DNA of 64,000 nt from Thiorhodovibrio winogradskyi (GTDB lineage: Bacteria > Pseudomonadota > Gammaproteobacteria > Chromatiales > Chromatiaceae): assembly GCF_036208045.1 (NCBI RefSeq), contig NZ_CP121472.1, positions 558,001 to 622,000 on the forward strand, read 5' to 3'. Under the pieces are notes generated by a model. The model searched no databases. It was not told where the DNA came from and worked only from the letters and a program-made list of their open reading frames with translations. Each line of letters begins with the position of its first letter. Positions within the stretch are counted from its first letter, which is position 1. This document shows positions 29,598-40,292 of the stretch, in pieces. Both the position numbers and the translations under genes were made by a program.

Positions 29598-29814
29598 GTT
29601 TCAGTTTCAGGAGTTTCCCGTGACATAACAGTCTTACTTCGTTGAATTGGTCGGGACGCTGGCAGTTCAGCTGACAACTGCAGCTTGATTGCTGCCTGCT
29701 GTTTGTTGTGGCCCGGTAATTGGCCGTTAAACCAGTGCCTGGTCATCGCCGTTTCGGCCAGTTTTGTCTTCCGCGCTGAGCTTTCAGCGCATCGCAAGAG
29801 CCAATCATCACGCC

Positions 29815-31740
29815 ATGCTTCTCGAGATTCGTGAACGCGCGCAGGGCTGGGTCGCCTGGGCCATAGTGATCCTAATCAGCATTCCCTTTGCTCTGTGGGG
29901 TATTCAGTCTTATCTGGGCGTAGGCGCCGAGCCGGCGGTGGCGTCGGTGAATGGCACTGATATTTTTGAACGTCAGCTGACACAAAATCTTCAACGCACG
30001 CGCATTGACATGCGCGAGCGCTTGGGCGAGGCCTACGACCCGGCCCTGTTTGAAGGTGCGGGCCTGCGCGAGCGGGTGCTCGAGCAGATGATACAGGCGC
30101 AGGTGGTGCTTGATGCATCGCGGGCCTTGGGGTTGCGCGTTGCCGATGTGGTGCTGCGCTCGGCCATTGCCCAAGAACCGGCCTTTCAGAAAGACGGCCG
30201 CTTCGATAAGGCGACCTACGCACAGGTGCTGCAATACCAAGGGCTGACGCCCGCCGCTTTTGAAGAGGGTCTGCGACTGCAGCTGCTCGAAACCCAGCTT
30301 GAGCGCGCGGTGCAGAACACGGCCTTTGCTCCCCAAAGCGAGGTTGATCACAGCATTCGCCTGATCCGTCAGCAGCGCGAACTCCATTACATCCAGCTTC
30401 CTAGGGTGGATTTCGCGCCTGAGCAAGCACCAGATGACCAGGAGTTGCGCGCCTTTTATGACGACAATCCGGGGCGCTTCAAGTCGCGGGAAGAGGTCAG
30501 GTTAAGCTATATCCTCTTGTCCACCGATCACCTTGGCGCCGAGCAACCAGTCAGCCAGGCCGATGTCCGGGCGTTATACGAAGAGCGTATCGGGACGCTC
30601 AAGACGCCTGAAAGGCGGGCGTTGCGCCATATTTTGATCGCGGTGCCGACCACAGCCGATGACGCCAGTATTGAAGCCGCGCGTACGCACATCACGGCCT
30701 TGCGCGAACGGCTTCTAGCCGGTGAGGCATTCGCCAGTGTCGCAGGTGAGGAATCGGATGATCCCGTCTCGGCCGAAGCCGGCGGCGATCTCGGTGAGAT
30801 TGAGCGCGGCACGCTCGATCCCGTTCTCGAACAGGCTGCTTTCAGCCTTAGCCCTGGCGAAGTGAGCGAACCGGTGCGCAGCCGCTTCGGATATCACCTG
30901 CTTGAGGTGACGGCTGTCGAGCCAAGCGTGGTGCCGCCCTTCGAGGCAGTCGCCGATGAGTTGCGCAAGGAGCTGCGGAGTCGCTCCGCCGAGGGTGCTT
31001 TTTATGATTATGCCGAGCGACTCGCCACACTGACCTACGAGGTCCCCGACAGTCTGTTGCCGGCCGCCGAGGAGTTGGGGCTGGAAATACAGACCAGTGA
31101 CTGGATCGACCGCGATGGCGGCAGTGGACATCTGGCGAGCCCTAAGGTTGTCAACGCTGCCTTCAGCGCCGAAGTGCTTGAGATGGGTAACAATAGCGAA
31201 CTGATCGAGCCTGATCCGCAACGCATGGAAGCCCTGGTGTTGCGGGTCGAAGAGCATCGCCCGGAGGCCCTCCGCCCCTTCGATGAGGTCCGCGAGGAGA
31301 TTGTCGAATTACTTAGCTCGCGCAAGGCCGCGGCGTCCGCGCGTGAGGCGGCCGAGAGGCTGGCCGCGCGTGTGAAGCAGGGAGAAACCCTGTCCGCGGT
31401 TGCCGGTGACGCCTACAAACTGGAGGATCCCGGTATGATTGAGCGTCAGTCGGGCAAGCTCCCGGCTGCCGTGGTGCGCGAGGCCTTTGTTCTGCCACGT
31501 CCCGCCGCCGGGCGTTTCAGTGTCGGGACGACCAGCGATGGCGAGGGGGATGCCTTTGTGATTGTCGTATCAGAGGTGCGTGATGGCGACATGGATGACC
31601 TGGAGCCTGGCACTCGCGCGGCCGAGGCGCGAGTGCTCGCGCAGAGTTTGGGGCGTTCGGATTTCAGTCACTTGGTGGCGGGTTTGGAGGCTGGCGCCAA
31701 GATCGAACGCAAGGCGCTGGGGTCAGACTCAGAGGAATAG
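29815..31740 (+). CDS. ppiD: Periplasmic folding chaperone / prolyl isomerase PpiD
   Basis: Membrane-anchored periplasmic chaperone associated with the Sec translocon. The ATG at 29815 gives MLLEIRERAQGWVAWAIVILISIPF, the usual cytoplasmic stub plus single anchor helix; the longest frame begins upstream at a TTG. A SurA_N-like region is followed by a parvulin-type domain (about residues 270-370, with RRALRHILI, GGDLGEIERG and RSRFGYHLLEV) and a C-terminal SurA-like region. 641 residues, typical. It closes the tig-to-ppiD block. Confidence 0.95.
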   Translation: MLLEIRERAQGWVAWAIVILISIPFALWGIQSYLGVGAEPAVASVNGTDIFERQLTQNLQRTRIDMRERLGEAYDPALFEGAGLRERVLEQMIQAQVVLDASRALGLRVADVVLRSAIAQEPAFQKDGRFDKATYAQVLQYQGLTPAAFEEGLRLQLLETQLERAVQNTAFAPQSEVDHSIRLIRQQRELHYIQLPRVDFAPEQAPDDQELRAFYDDNPGRFKSREEVRLSYILLSTDHLGAEQPVSQADVRALYEERIGTLKTPERRALRHILIAVPTTADDASIEAARTHITALRERLLAGEAFASVAGEESDDPVSAEAGGDLGEIERGTLDPVLEQAAFSLSPGEVSEPVRSRFGYHLLEVTAVEPSVVPPFEAVADELRKELRSRSAEGAFYDYAERLATLTYEVPDSLLPAAEELGLEIQTSDWIDRDGGSGHLASPKVVNAAFSAEVLEMGNNSELIEPDPQRMEALVLRVEEHRPEALRPFDEVREEIVELLSSRKAAASAREAAERLAARVKQGETLSAVAGDAYKLEDPGMIERQSGKLPAAVVREAFVLPRPAAGRFSVGTTSDGEGDAFVIVVSEVRDGDMDDLEPGTRAAEARVLAQSLGRSDFSHLVAGLEAGAKIERKALGSDSEE

Positions 31741-31821
31741 TGGCAGTCAGGCGCTTGGAATGCGGAGTATCCCAGGCGATGTTTCCAGGCTCGACAGCCT
31801 GGAAACAAGGGCCTAATGGCG

Positions 31822-32598
31822 TCATCCAAGCCCCAGGATGTGATACCCGGTATCGACGTAAAGCACATCCCCCGTGATCCCCGATGCCAGATCGGAGCAC
31901 AGAAAAGCCGCCGCGTTGCCGACTTCATCAATGGTGACGTTGCGCCTCAGCGGAGTGCGTTCCTCCACCTGCTTGAGCATGGAGCGAAAATCCGCGATGC
32001 CAGCCGCCGCCAGGGTGCGAATCGGTCCGGCGGAGACGGCATTGACCCTGGTGCCTTCTGGGCCAAGAGAGGCCGCCAGATAGCGCACATTGGCCTCCAG
32101 GCTGGCCTTGGCCACTCCCATCACGTTGTAATTCGGCACCGCGCGCACCGCGCCCAGGTAGCTCATGGTGACCAATGCGCCATTGCGCCCGGCCATCAGC
32201 GCCCGGCCGGCCTTGGCCAGCGCGGCCAGGCTGTAGGCGCTGATTTCATGGGCGGTGTTAAAGCCCGAGCGGGTGACGGCGTCGATATAGCTGCCTTCGA
32301 GTTCCTCCTTGGGTGCGAAAGCGATGGAATGCACAATGCCGTCCAGGCCATCCCAATGGCCCGCGAGCTGCTCGAAGCAGGTGTCGATTTCGGTATCGCT
32401 GGCGACATCGAGCGGCAGCACGATGGAAGAATCACACTTGGCGGCCAGGTCCTCGACGCGTCCGCGCAGCTTCTCGCCCTGGTAGCTGAAGGCCAGTCGC
32501 GCGCCCTCGCGGTGCATTGCCTGGGCCACGCCCCAGGCAATGGAGCGGTTGCTGGCGACGCCGGTGATCAAAAAGCGCTTGTCTGCTAAAAATCCCAT
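31822..32598 (-). CDS. fabI: Enoyl-ACP reductase (NADH) FabI
   Basis: Last reduction step of the fatty-acid elongation cycle. 258 residues of the SDR fold, with the FabI-type cofactor loop [13 protein letters not shown] (11-23) and the catalytic set Tyr147, Tyr157 and Lys164 (YNVMGVAK), equivalent to E. coli Tyr146/Tyr156/Lys163. It converges on ppiD and is divergent from the peptide transporter operon. Confidence 0.96.
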   Translation of the reverse strand: MGFLADKRFLITGVASNRSIAWGVAQAMHREGARLAFSYQGEKLRGRVEDLAAKCDSSIVLPLDVASDTEIDTCFEQLAGHWDGLDGIVHSIAFAPKEELEGSYIDAVTRSGFNTAHEISAYSLAALAKAGRALMAGRNGALVTMSYLGAVRAVPNYNVMGVAKASLEANVRYLAASLGPEGTRVNAVSAGPIRTLAAAGIADFRSMLKQVEERTPLRRNVTIDEVGNAAAFLCSDLASGITGDVLYVDTGYHILGLG

Positions 32599-32723
32599 GG
32601 TTTCCTAATCTCTGCTGTTGAGTGGCTGTGCTGTTGTGTGCTTTGGCCCCGGGCGACGCTGCCAGTTAATCCTCTCCGCATCCTGTCCGGCACTGGTCAG
32701 CTGGCGTCTGGGGTGCGATCATT

Positions 32724-35021
32724 GTGCGCGTGAAAGCAACTCGTCACATTAACCAAAGTGCGCTCCAGTTAAAAGGCCCGGCTCGCCCTGTTCTGGCCGT
32801 GCCGCCCGTGCGGTCCTCACTGCCGTGGTTCCCGGTGTCTGTGCTGCTGCTGGTGGTGCCGGTGCTGTTTTTGGTGCCGGTGTTGGGCGGTTGCGGCAAC
32901 AACGCCTGGAACAACCCCTATCCAGCCAGTGATGCACGCGCGAACATTGTCTACAGCGCATTCTCCGAGCAGCCCAAGCATCTCGACCCAGTGCGCTCTT
33001 ACAGCAGCAACGAGTATGCCTTCATCGGGCAAATTTACGAGCCACCCCTGCAATACCATTTTCTCAAACGGCCTTATACCCTGGTGCCGCTCACGGCCCA
33101 GTCCATGCCCGAGGTGCGCTATTTCGATGCCGAGGGGCAGCCGCTGCCGGACTCGGCGCCGGCCGCGGAAATCGCCGTTAGCGAGTACCTGATCCGCATC
33201 CGCCCCGGCATTCAGTATCAGCCGCACCCGGCGCTGGCGCGCGCCGCGGATGCCCCGGCTGGGGAGGGGTATCTCTATCATCGTCTCGAACCCGCGGATT
33301 TGCGCGGCATCGAGGATCTGGGCGATTTCCCCCAGACTGGTACCCGTGAGCTGACGGCCGAGGACTATGTGTATCAGATCAAGCGTCTGGCCGCGCCCTG
33401 GCTGCATTCGCCCATCGCCGGACTGATGGGCAAGCACATCCTGGATTTTAGCGAACTCAGTGAGCGCCTGAGCGAACGCCGGGCCGAGCTGGCCGCGGCG
33501 GCAGGCAAAGGCGAGCAGCCCTTTCTCGATCTGCGCGCTATCCCCTTCGCCGGGGCCGAGGTCATCGACCGCCATCGCTATCGCATCCGCGTCCGGGGAC
33601 GTTATCCGCAGTTTCAGTATTGGCTGGCAATGCTGTTTTTCAGCCCCATGCCCTGGGAGGCCGAGGCCTTTTACGCCCAGCCCGGACTGGCCGAGCGTAA
33701 TATCACTCTGGACTGGTATCCGCTTGGCAGCGGTGCTTTCATGCTGAGCGAGAATAACCCCAATCTGCGCATGGTGCTCAGGCGTAATCCGCATTTTCAC
33801 GGGGAGACCTACCCCAGCGAGGGTATGCCGGAAGACTTGCAGGCAGGTCTGCTGCAGGACGCCGGTCAACCCTTGCCGCTGGTCGATGAGGTCATCTACG
33901 CCCTGGAAAAAGAAAGCATCCCCTATTGGAACAAGTTTCTGCAGGGTTACTACGACAGCTCGGGCATTGCCTCGGATGCTTTCGATCAGGCGATTGCGTT
34001 CGGCGCCGATGGCGATGCCGAGCTGACCCCCGGCATGCGCGAGAAGGGCATCCGGCTGGCGACGGCCGTCAATACCAGTATCTGGTACCTGGGCTTTAAC
34101 ATGCTCGACCCTGTCCTGGGTGGCGACACTGAGCGCGCGCGCCTGCTGCGCCGGGCCATTAGCATCGCGGTGGACTTCGGCGAGTACATTTCCATTTTCG
34201 CCAATGGTCGCGGTATTGAGGCCCAGGGCATGCTGCCGCCCGGCATCTTTGGCCACCATGACGGGCGTGCCGGGCTCAATCCTTATATCTTTGACTGGCA
34301 AGATGGTCGCGCGCTGCGCAAGCCGATCAGCGAGGCGCGCGCCCTGCTCGCCGAGGCCGGCTACCCGGATGGGCGCGATCCGCGCAGCGGTCGCCCGCTC
34401 ACGCTGTATTACGAGGCCATGGATGCCGGCCCCGATGGCAAGGCGCGGCTGAACTGGATGCGCAAACAGTTCGCCAAACTCGGTATTGAGCTGGTGGTGC
34501 GCGCCACTGACTACAATCGCTTTCAGGACAAAATGCGCGAGGGCACCGGGCAGATGTTCATGTGGGGTTGGAATGCCGACTACCCTGATCCGGAAAATCT
34601 GTTTTTTTTGCTTTATGGCCCTAACGCCAAGATCAAGGGCGGGGAGAATGCCTTTAACTACCAGAACCCCGAGTTCGACCAGTTGTTCGAGCAAATGCGG
34701 GTGATGGACGACACCCCCGAACGCCAGGCACTGATCAATGAAATGACCGATCTCCTGCGCCGCGACGGGCCCGTGGCCTTTGGCTTCTTCCCCAAGGACT
34801 ATAGCCTGTATCACCAGTGGCTTGGGAACGTGAAGCCGAACCTGATGGCGAACAACACCCTGAAATATCGTCGTCTGGAACCCGAACTGCGCGCCGAGCA
34901 GCGCCGAGCTTGGAATCCGCCCATTCTCTGGCCGCTCGGCCTGTTGGCCCTGATCTTGATGCTGGGCGCCCTGCCGGCCTGGCGGATGGCACGCAAGCGT
35001 GAACGGAGTCGCGCGCGATGA
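32724..35021 (+). CDS. Peptide-type ABC transporter substrate-binding protein with lipobox and C-terminal membrane helix
   Basis: Family 5 extracellular solute-binding protein (DppA/OppA/YejA type) of 765 residues from a GTG start. The N-terminal hydrophobic stretch ends in a lipobox, VLGGC, with lipid-anchored Cys57. The binding domain includes FSEQPKHLDPVRSYSS near the start, and DYPDPENLFFLLYGPNAKIKGG, typical of the family. Unusually, the C-terminus has a further membrane helix (WPLGLLALILMLGALPAW) ending in a basic tail, so the protein may be anchored at both ends. The stop overlaps the next start (ATGA), so translation is probably coupled. Confidence 0.88.
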   Translation: MRVKATRHINQSALQLKGPARPVLAVPPVRSSLPWFPVSVLLLVVPVLFLVPVLGGCGNNAWNNPYPASDARANIVYSAFSEQPKHLDPVRSYSSNEYAFIGQIYEPPLQYHFLKRPYTLVPLTAQSMPEVRYFDAEGQPLPDSAPAAEIAVSEYLIRIRPGIQYQPHPALARAADAPAGEGYLYHRLEPADLRGIEDLGDFPQTGTRELTAEDYVYQIKRLAAPWLHSPIAGLMGKHILDFSELSERLSERRAELAAAAGKGEQPFLDLRAIPFAGAEVIDRHRYRIRVRGRYPQFQYWLAMLFFSPMPWEAEAFYAQPGLAERNITLDWYPLGSGAFMLSENNPNLRMVLRRNPHFHGETYPSEGMPEDLQAGLLQDAGQPLPLVDEVIYALEKESIPYWNKFLQGYYDSSGIASDAFDQAIAFGADGDAELTPGMREKGIRLATAVNTSIWYLGFNMLDPVLGGDTERARLLRRAISIAVDFGEYISIFANGRGIEAQGMLPPGIFGHHDGRAGLNPYIFDWQDGRALRKPISEARALLAEAGYPDGRDPRSGRPLTLYYEAMDAGPDGKARLNWMRKQFAKLGIELVVRATDYNRFQDKMREGTGQMFMWGWNADYPDPENLFFLLYGPNAKIKGGENAFNYQNPEFDQLFEQMRVMDDTPERQALINEMTDLLRRDGPVAFGFFPKDYSLYHQWLGNVKPNLMANNTLKYRRLEPELRAEQRRAWNPPILWPLGLLALILMLGALPAWRMARKRERSRAR

Positions 35022-35995
35022 TGGCCTATATCCTGCGCCGGCTGGCCTATGCGCTGCCTATTCTAATTGGGGTGAACCTGCTCACCTTCGCGCTCTTTTT
35101 CGTGGTCAACTCGCCCGATGACATGGCGCGCATGCAGCTTGGGGACAAGCGCGTGACCCAGGAAGCCATCGACAACTGGAAGGCCGAGCACGGCTATGAC
35201 CAGCCGCTCTTTGTCAATGCCGCGGCCGGGGGCTTGGGGATATTGACCCAGACGATCTTTTTCCAAAAATCACTCAAGCTGTTCGTGTTTGATTTTGGTG
35301 CTTCCGACAGCGGGCGTGATATTGGCAACGACATCGCCCAGCGCATGTGGCCAAGTCTGGCCATCGCGGTGCCCGTGCTGATGGTGGGGCTGGCAATCAA
35401 CATCAGCTATGCGCTGATGATTGTCTTCTTCCGTGCCACCTATATCGACGTCGGTAGCGTGGTGTTGCTGGTGGCCATGATGTCCATTTCCAGCCTGTTC
35501 TACATCATCGGTGGGCAGTTTCTGATCGGGAAGCTGCTGCATCTGGTGCCCATCTCGGGCTATGACACCGGCCTTGATGCGTTCAAATTCCTGATCCTGC
35601 CAGTCATCGTCAGCGTCATCGCCGGCATTGGCAGCGGTACCCGCCTGTATCGGACCTTTTTCCTCGAGGAAATCAACCGCGACTATGTGCGCACCGCGCG
35701 CGCCAAGGGATTGGCCGAGCGGGTGGTGCTCTTTCGCCATGTGCTGCGCAATGCGCTCATTCCTATTCTGACCGGGGTGGTGGCGGTGTTGCCCTTGTTG
35801 TTCATGGGGGCACTGATCACCGAGTCCTTCTTTGGCGTGCCGGGTCTGGGCAGCTACACCATCGATGCCATCAGTCGCCAGGACTTCGCCATTGTGCGCT
35901 CCATGGTGTTTCTCGGCTCGGTGCTCTACATCCTGGGGCTGATCATGACTGACATCTCTTACACCCTGGTTGATCCGCGGGTGCGGCTGTCGTGA
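35018..35995 (+). CDS. Peptide-type ABC transporter permease, DppB/YejB family
   Basis: Inner-membrane permease of 325 residues with about six helices. It starts MMAYILRRLAYALPILIGVNLLTF, the standard DppB/OppB opening, and has the EAA coupling loop EEINRDYVRTARAKGLAERVV. It overlaps the binding-protein stop codon by 4 bp. It forms the importer with the following permease and the double ATPase. Confidence 0.93.
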   Translation: MMAYILRRLAYALPILIGVNLLTFALFFVVNSPDDMARMQLGDKRVTQEAIDNWKAEHGYDQPLFVNAAAGGLGILTQTIFFQKSLKLFVFDFGASDSGRDIGNDIAQRMWPSLAIAVPVLMVGLAINISYALMIVFFRATYIDVGSVVLLVAMMSISSLFYIIGGQFLIGKLLHLVPISGYDTGLDAFKFLILPVIVSVIAGIGSGTRLYRTFFLEEINRDYVRTARAKGLAERVVLFRHVLRNALIPILTGVVAVLPLLFMGALITESFFGVPGLGSYTIDAISRQDFAIVRSMVFLGSVLYILGLIMTDISYTLVDPRVRLS

Positions 35996-36002
35996 AGCCA
36001 TT

Positions 36003-36030
36003 GGTCAGAGGTCAGAGGTCAGTGGTCAGA
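36003..36030. repeat. 7-bp tandem repeat between permease genes
   Basis: Four copies of GGTCAGA (the third is GGTCAGT) lie between the two permease genes of the operon. Confidence 0.85.
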
Positions 36031-36071
36031 GGCTGTCGCGCGCGCGCTGTCTGGGTCGCGGGAGGTGCGCG

Positions 36072-37493
36072 GTGCCGGTAATCCTTGTCACTGATGGGCT
36101 GATTTTTTTGCTGATCGCGGTGGCGCTGGGCTTTGGCTTGTATGCCGCGCGCCATCCACATCTGGCCGAACCCTGGCGTCAGGTTGGACGCTCGCGGGTG
36201 GCGGCGGCGGCGCTGGTGGTGCTGGGTTTTTATGTCGCCATCGGGCTGCTCGACTCCATGCATTTTCACCCGCGACTGGCGACTGGCGGGGACCAATCCG
36301 CGACCGACGCGCCAACGCCGGCGCACTCGACCCAAATCCTGTCGCTGCTTGATCTCTGGCTCACGCCGTTGCGCGAGCGCGATGAGAAAACCTTCTCCGC
36401 GCCCTTCGCCACCCATTTGTTCATCAAGGAGCCCATGGAGCAACCGGATGGCAGCCTGGAGCGCGTCTACCCGCGGCTCAAGTACGGCGGCGCTCATCTC
36501 GATGACCCGGCGCGCGAGCGCGGCTGGGATATTCTGGTCTCCAGCCTGCTTGGGTTGGTCAAGGCGCTAGCCGTTTGGACGGCCATCCTCTTGGTTGTGT
36601 TGGGCGGTCTGTCTTGGCGTGCACGCAAGCCCCTGGATGCACTGATGCGGTCCCTGTGGCGGGCGCCGCAACAGGCGCCTTGGCGGGTGGCTTGTTGGAC
36701 CCTGTTGGTGATGCTCATCCTGAGCTTCATCGCCGGGGAGCTGGCGCTGAAATATCACATCCTGGGCACCGACAAGGTCGGCGAGGATGTGTTTTTCCAA
36801 AGCCTCAAGAGCATTCGCACCGGACTGGTGATTGGCACCCTGACCACCCTGGTGATGCTGCCGGCGGCGGTGATCCTGGGCATCATGGCTGGCTACTTTC
36901 GTGGCCTGACCGACGACATCATCCAGTACCTCTACACCACGCTTAACTCCATCCCCGGCGTGCTCCTGATTGCCGCCGCCATTTTGATGTTGCAGGTCTA
37001 TATGACCAACCATGGCGATGACTTCAACAGTCTGGTGGAGCGTGCCGACCTGCGCCTGTTGTTTTTGTGCCTGATTCTGGGGGTGACCAGCTGGACCGGT
37101 CTGTGCCGGCTGTTGCGTGGTGAGTCACTCAAGCTGCGCGAGGTTGACTACGTGCAGGCGGCCACCGCGCTCGGGGTGCGCCATTCGCGCATCCTGGCGC
37201 GCCATATCCTGCCGAATGTGCTGCACATCGTGATGATTGCCCTGGTGCTGGATTTCAGTGGCCTGGTGCTGGCCGAGGCGGTGCTGTCATACGTCAATAT
37301 TGGAGTGGATCCAACCATGAACAGCTGGGGCAATATGATCAATAGCGCCCGCCTGGAACTGGCGCGCGATCCCATCGTCTGGTGGTCCCTGGCGGCGGCC
37401 TTTCTCTTTATGTTCACCCTGGTGCTGGCGGCCAATCTGCTCGCCGATGTGGTGCGGGACGCCTTTGATCCGCGGTTGAGGGATGCGACTTGA
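36072..37493 (+). CDS. Peptide-type ABC transporter permease, DppC/YejE family, extended N-terminus
   Basis: The GTG at 36072 is preceded by GGGAGGT at suitable spacing, so it is preferred over the longer frame from 35970, which would overlap the previous gene. 473 residues compared with about 300 for DppC. Two membrane helices and a roughly 100-residue non-membrane segment precede the DppC core, an arrangement like YejE. The core has the SLKSIRTGLVIGTLTT block and the EAA loop REVDYVQAATALGVRHSRILARHILPN. A second helix pair near 36570-36740 precedes the core. Confidence 0.9.
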   Translation: MPVILVTDGLIFLLIAVALGFGLYAARHPHLAEPWRQVGRSRVAAAALVVLGFYVAIGLLDSMHFHPRLATGGDQSATDAPTPAHSTQILSLLDLWLTPLRERDEKTFSAPFATHLFIKEPMEQPDGSLERVYPRLKYGGAHLDDPARERGWDILVSSLLGLVKALAVWTAILLVVLGGLSWRARKPLDALMRSLWRAPQQAPWRVACWTLLVMLILSFIAGELALKYHILGTDKVGEDVFFQSLKSIRTGLVIGTLTTLVMLPAAVILGIMAGYFRGLTDDIIQYLYTTLNSIPGVLLIAAAILMLQVYMTNHGDDFNSLVERADLRLLFLCLILGVTSWTGLCRLLRGESLKLREVDYVQAATALGVRHSRILARHILPNVLHIVMIALVLDFSGLVLAEAVLSYVNIGVDPTMNSWGNMINSARLELARDPIVWWSLAAAFLFMFTLVLAANLLADVVRDAFDPRLRDAT

Positions 37494-37667
37494 GCCGGGG
37501 GTGCTTAATGATTGCGTGTCGGAGGGGGGGCGGTTCCGGTTCCTGCTCATGCTTCGGGCTAGGTTGTGGTCGCGGGGGGCGCCGTGAATACTTCCCTCTA
37601 GGCTTCATGGCAGCGTCCCTGCCGCCAAGACTCCCGCGACCGCAACCCAGCCCGGAGCTCGACACCG

Positions 37668-39764
37668 ATGGTTGATCAAGTCAGCAAAGAAGCGGATGCC
37701 GTGCTGGAAGTGCGTGGTCTGCGGACCCAGCTTGGCGGCGCGGCGCGGACGGTGACCGTGGTCGATGGCATTGATCTGCGCATCGCGCCGGGGGAGACCT
37801 TGGCGTTGCTCGGCGAGTCCGGCTGCGGCAAATCCATGACGGCGCTATCGCTGATGCGCCTGCTGCCGTTGGGCGGTCGCATTGTCGCCGGTTCTGTGCG
37901 TGTGGCAGGGCAGGAGCTCCTGAGTCTGCCGGAGCGCGACATGCGTGCGTTGCGCGGCGGGCGTCTGGCGATGATTTTTCAGGAGCCACAAACCTCGCTG
38001 AATCCGGTGCTGCGTGTCGGTACCCAGGTGGCCGAGGCGGTGCGGGTTCATGAAGGCATGGAACGCGCTCGAGTGCCCGAGCGGGTTGTCGAGTTGCTGC
38101 GCGCGGTCGGCATTCCAGACCCGGAGCGGCGCGCCGAGGAGTATCCGCATCAGCTCTCCGGCGGCATGAAGCAGCGGGTGATGATTGCCATGGCGCTGGC
38201 GGGCGATCCGCGATTGTTGATCGCCGACGAGCCGACCACGGCGCTGGATGTCACCATTCAGGCGCAGGTATTGCAGTTGCTCAAGGGCCTGCAACGCGAC
38301 ACTGGCATGGCGGTGCTCTTGATTACCCATGACTTGGGCGTGGTGGCCGAGACCGCTGACCGCCTGGCGGTCATGTACGCCGGGCAGATTGTCGAGCAGG
38401 CCAGCTGTACCGCCTTCTTTGCCGCGCCGGCGCATCCCTACAGCCGCAAGCTGCTCGAAAGCTTGCCGACGGCAGCCAAGCGCGGCGATGCGCTGGCGAT
38501 GATTCCCGGTCGGGTGCCGCCACTCGATCAGCCCTTCAGCGGCTGTCGCTTCGCGCCGCGTTGCGAGCTGGCCCTTGAGTCTTGCGCGACAACCTTGCCT
38601 GATTGGCATCAGGCCGGTTTGGATCATCGGGTACGCTGTCTGCTGTGGCGCGAGGGTCAGCCGGCCTTTTCGCTTGCTCCCGCGGCGGCGGTGGAGCTTG
38701 GCGAGACCAGCACGCCTGCCCCGGTGGCCCCGGTGGCCCCGGTGGCCAAGCATGCACCGCTGAAAGGAACCGGGCAACCGCTGCTGCATGCCAAGGGGCT
38801 TCAGGTCTGGTTCCCGATTCGCCGTGGCCTGTTCAAGCGGGTGGTCGGCCATGTGCGCGCGGTGGATGGCGTGGATCTTGCGCTGAAGGCCGGCGAGACC
38901 CTGGCGCTGGTCGGCGAGTCCGGCTGCGGCAAGACCACGGTCGGCAAGGGGCTGTTGCGACTGGAACGGCCCACGGGCGGGCAGGTGCTCTATCAGGATG
39001 AGGATCTCGCCACCCTGGCATCAGGGCGCATGCGCAGGCTGCGCAAGGATCTGCAGATCATCTTCCAGGATCCCTTCGCGTCCATGAATCCGCGCATGCT
39101 GATTGGTGATATTGTCGGCGAAGGCTTGCAGGCACTGGGCATGGAGCCATCAGCGGCACGGCGGCGCGAACGGGTGGCGGTGCTGCTCGAGCGCGTCGGC
39201 ATCGGCGCCGAGGCCATGACGCGTTATCCGCATGAGTTCTCCGGTGGTCAACGCCAGCGCATCTGCATCGCCCGGGCGTTGGCGGTGGAGCCCAAAGTCA
39301 TCGTCTGTGACGAGCCAACCAGCGCGCTGGATGTGTCCGTTCAGGCGCAGATTCTCAATCTTCTCAAGTCCCTGCAGCAGGATTTTGGTATCGCCTATCT
39401 GTTCATCACCCACAATATCGCGGTGGTGTCCTACTTGGCGCAACAGGTCGCGGTCATGTACCTCGGGCGCATTGTCGAGCAGGGGCCGGCCGAGGCCGTT
39501 CTGGGAGATCCCCGTCATCCCTACACGCGCGCGCTGCTGTCCGCCGTGCCGAGCATTGATCAGGACAGCGGCCGCGAGGTCATTCGGCTGAGCGGCGATA
39601 TGCCATCGCCTACCAAGCCGCCGTCGGGCTGTCATTTTCACCCGCGCTGTCCACAGGCGCGGCCCGAGTGCGCATGCGCCTATCCTGATGCCGTGCCGCT
39701 CGGCGCTGGGCGCCAGGCGCGCTGTCTGCCGGAGATTGTGACTGACAGCGCGCCCAGGCTCTAG
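37668..39764 (+). CDS. Peptide-type ABC transporter double ATPase (DppD-DppF fusion)
   Basis: 698 residues with two complete ABC modules in one chain. The first has Walker A GESGCGKS at 49-56, signature LSGGMKQR and Walker B LLIADEP. The second has Walker A GESGCGKT at 416-423, signature FSGGQRQR and Walker B VIVCDEP. Each module ends with the oligopeptide/dipeptide C-terminal domain bearing cysteine clusters ([28 protein letters not shown]) typical of Fe-S-containing Dpp/Opp ATPases. The linker has three copies of PVA from a 9-bp repeat (38721-38747). Comparable fusions are YejF and GsiA. Confidence 0.95.
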   Translation: MVDQVSKEADAVLEVRGLRTQLGGAARTVTVVDGIDLRIAPGETLALLGESGCGKSMTALSLMRLLPLGGRIVAGSVRVAGQELLSLPERDMRALRGGRLAMIFQEPQTSLNPVLRVGTQVAEAVRVHEGMERARVPERVVELLRAVGIPDPERRAEEYPHQLSGGMKQRVMIAMALAGDPRLLIADEPTTALDVTIQAQVLQLLKGLQRDTGMAVLLITHDLGVVAETADRLAVMYAGQIVEQASCTAFFAAPAHPYSRKLLESLPTAAKRGDALAMIPGRVPPLDQPFSGCRFAPRCELALESCATTLPDWHQAGLDHRVRCLLWREGQPAFSLAPAAAVELGETSTPAPVAPVAPVAKHAPLKGTGQPLLHAKGLQVWFPIRRGLFKRVVGHVRAVDGVDLALKAGETLALVGESGCGKTTVGKGLLRLERPTGGQVLYQDEDLATLASGRMRRLRKDLQIIFQDPFASMNPRMLIGDIVGEGLQALGMEPSAARRRERVAVLLERVGIGAEAMTRYPHEFSGGQRQRICIARALAVEPKVIVCDEPTSALDVSVQAQILNLLKSLQQDFGIAYLFITHNIAVVSYLAQQVAVMYLGRIVEQGPAEAVLGDPRHPYTRALLSAVPSIDQDSGREVIRLSGDMPSPTKPPSGCHFHPRCPQARPECACAYPDAVPLGAGRQARCLPEIVTDSAPRL

Positions 39765-40024
39765 TCGTTCGCAAGTCCGCCGCTCTCGTTGCCGAGGTTA
39801 AAATCGCGCGAGTCGTCGAACTGAGGGAACTGCTCGTCATGCTCGATCAACAGCGCGAAGAGGGTCGAGGCATGCTCCAGGGAGAAACCCAGTCGGGCAC
39901 CTTCGCGGCTGTCGTTCATTAGGGTTTTGATGAAGTCGCGTGCATCACGGGTGCCCCAGAGTTTGTCGATTTCCCTCAGATGGGGAAAGGATTGGTAGAG
40001 GGATGTGGTGTCTGTCGCTGGCAT
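39761..40024 (-). CDS. Small hypothetical protein
   Basis: 87 residues, acidic, no signal peptide or membrane helix. It contains a well-formed helical pattern (SFPHLREIDKLWGTRDARDFIKTLMNDSREG) and ends [15 protein letters not shown] do not recognise the family. Its 3' end overlaps the ATPase stop by 4 bp on the opposite strand. The codon use and protein-like composition support a real gene, but the evidence is limited. Confidence 0.5.
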   Translation of the reverse strand: MPATDTTSLYQSFPHLREIDKLWGTRDARDFIKTLMNDSREGARLGFSLEHASTLFALLIEHDEQFPQFDDSRDFNLGNESGGLAND

Positions 40025-40292
40025 GCTGACTGCTCCTGCGCGTCATGCGGATTTTTTATCACTGGCTGTTCCAAATGCCATGGCGGAATTCTAGCCAAAA
40101 AGCATCACAGCTTTGCCGGTGAGATGTTCAGCACCGACGCCGAGTGCAAAGGGGGTGTGAAATGACATCTTGGCTGCCCCGAGTTCGGTGGCTTGAGTTT
40201 GTTAGACTGACGTCTTGCGCTGTCGAATCCGGGCAACACAAGCCGCAACGGCTCCCGGCAGTTCCCTAACATATGCCTGATTGACTGATATT

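Noticed and set aside
32817-34814. 665-codon open frame on the - strand across the binding-protein gene
   Set aside because: Shadow of a high-GC gene; no domain, odd His/Gln/Arg composition, and the + strand protein is clearly real.
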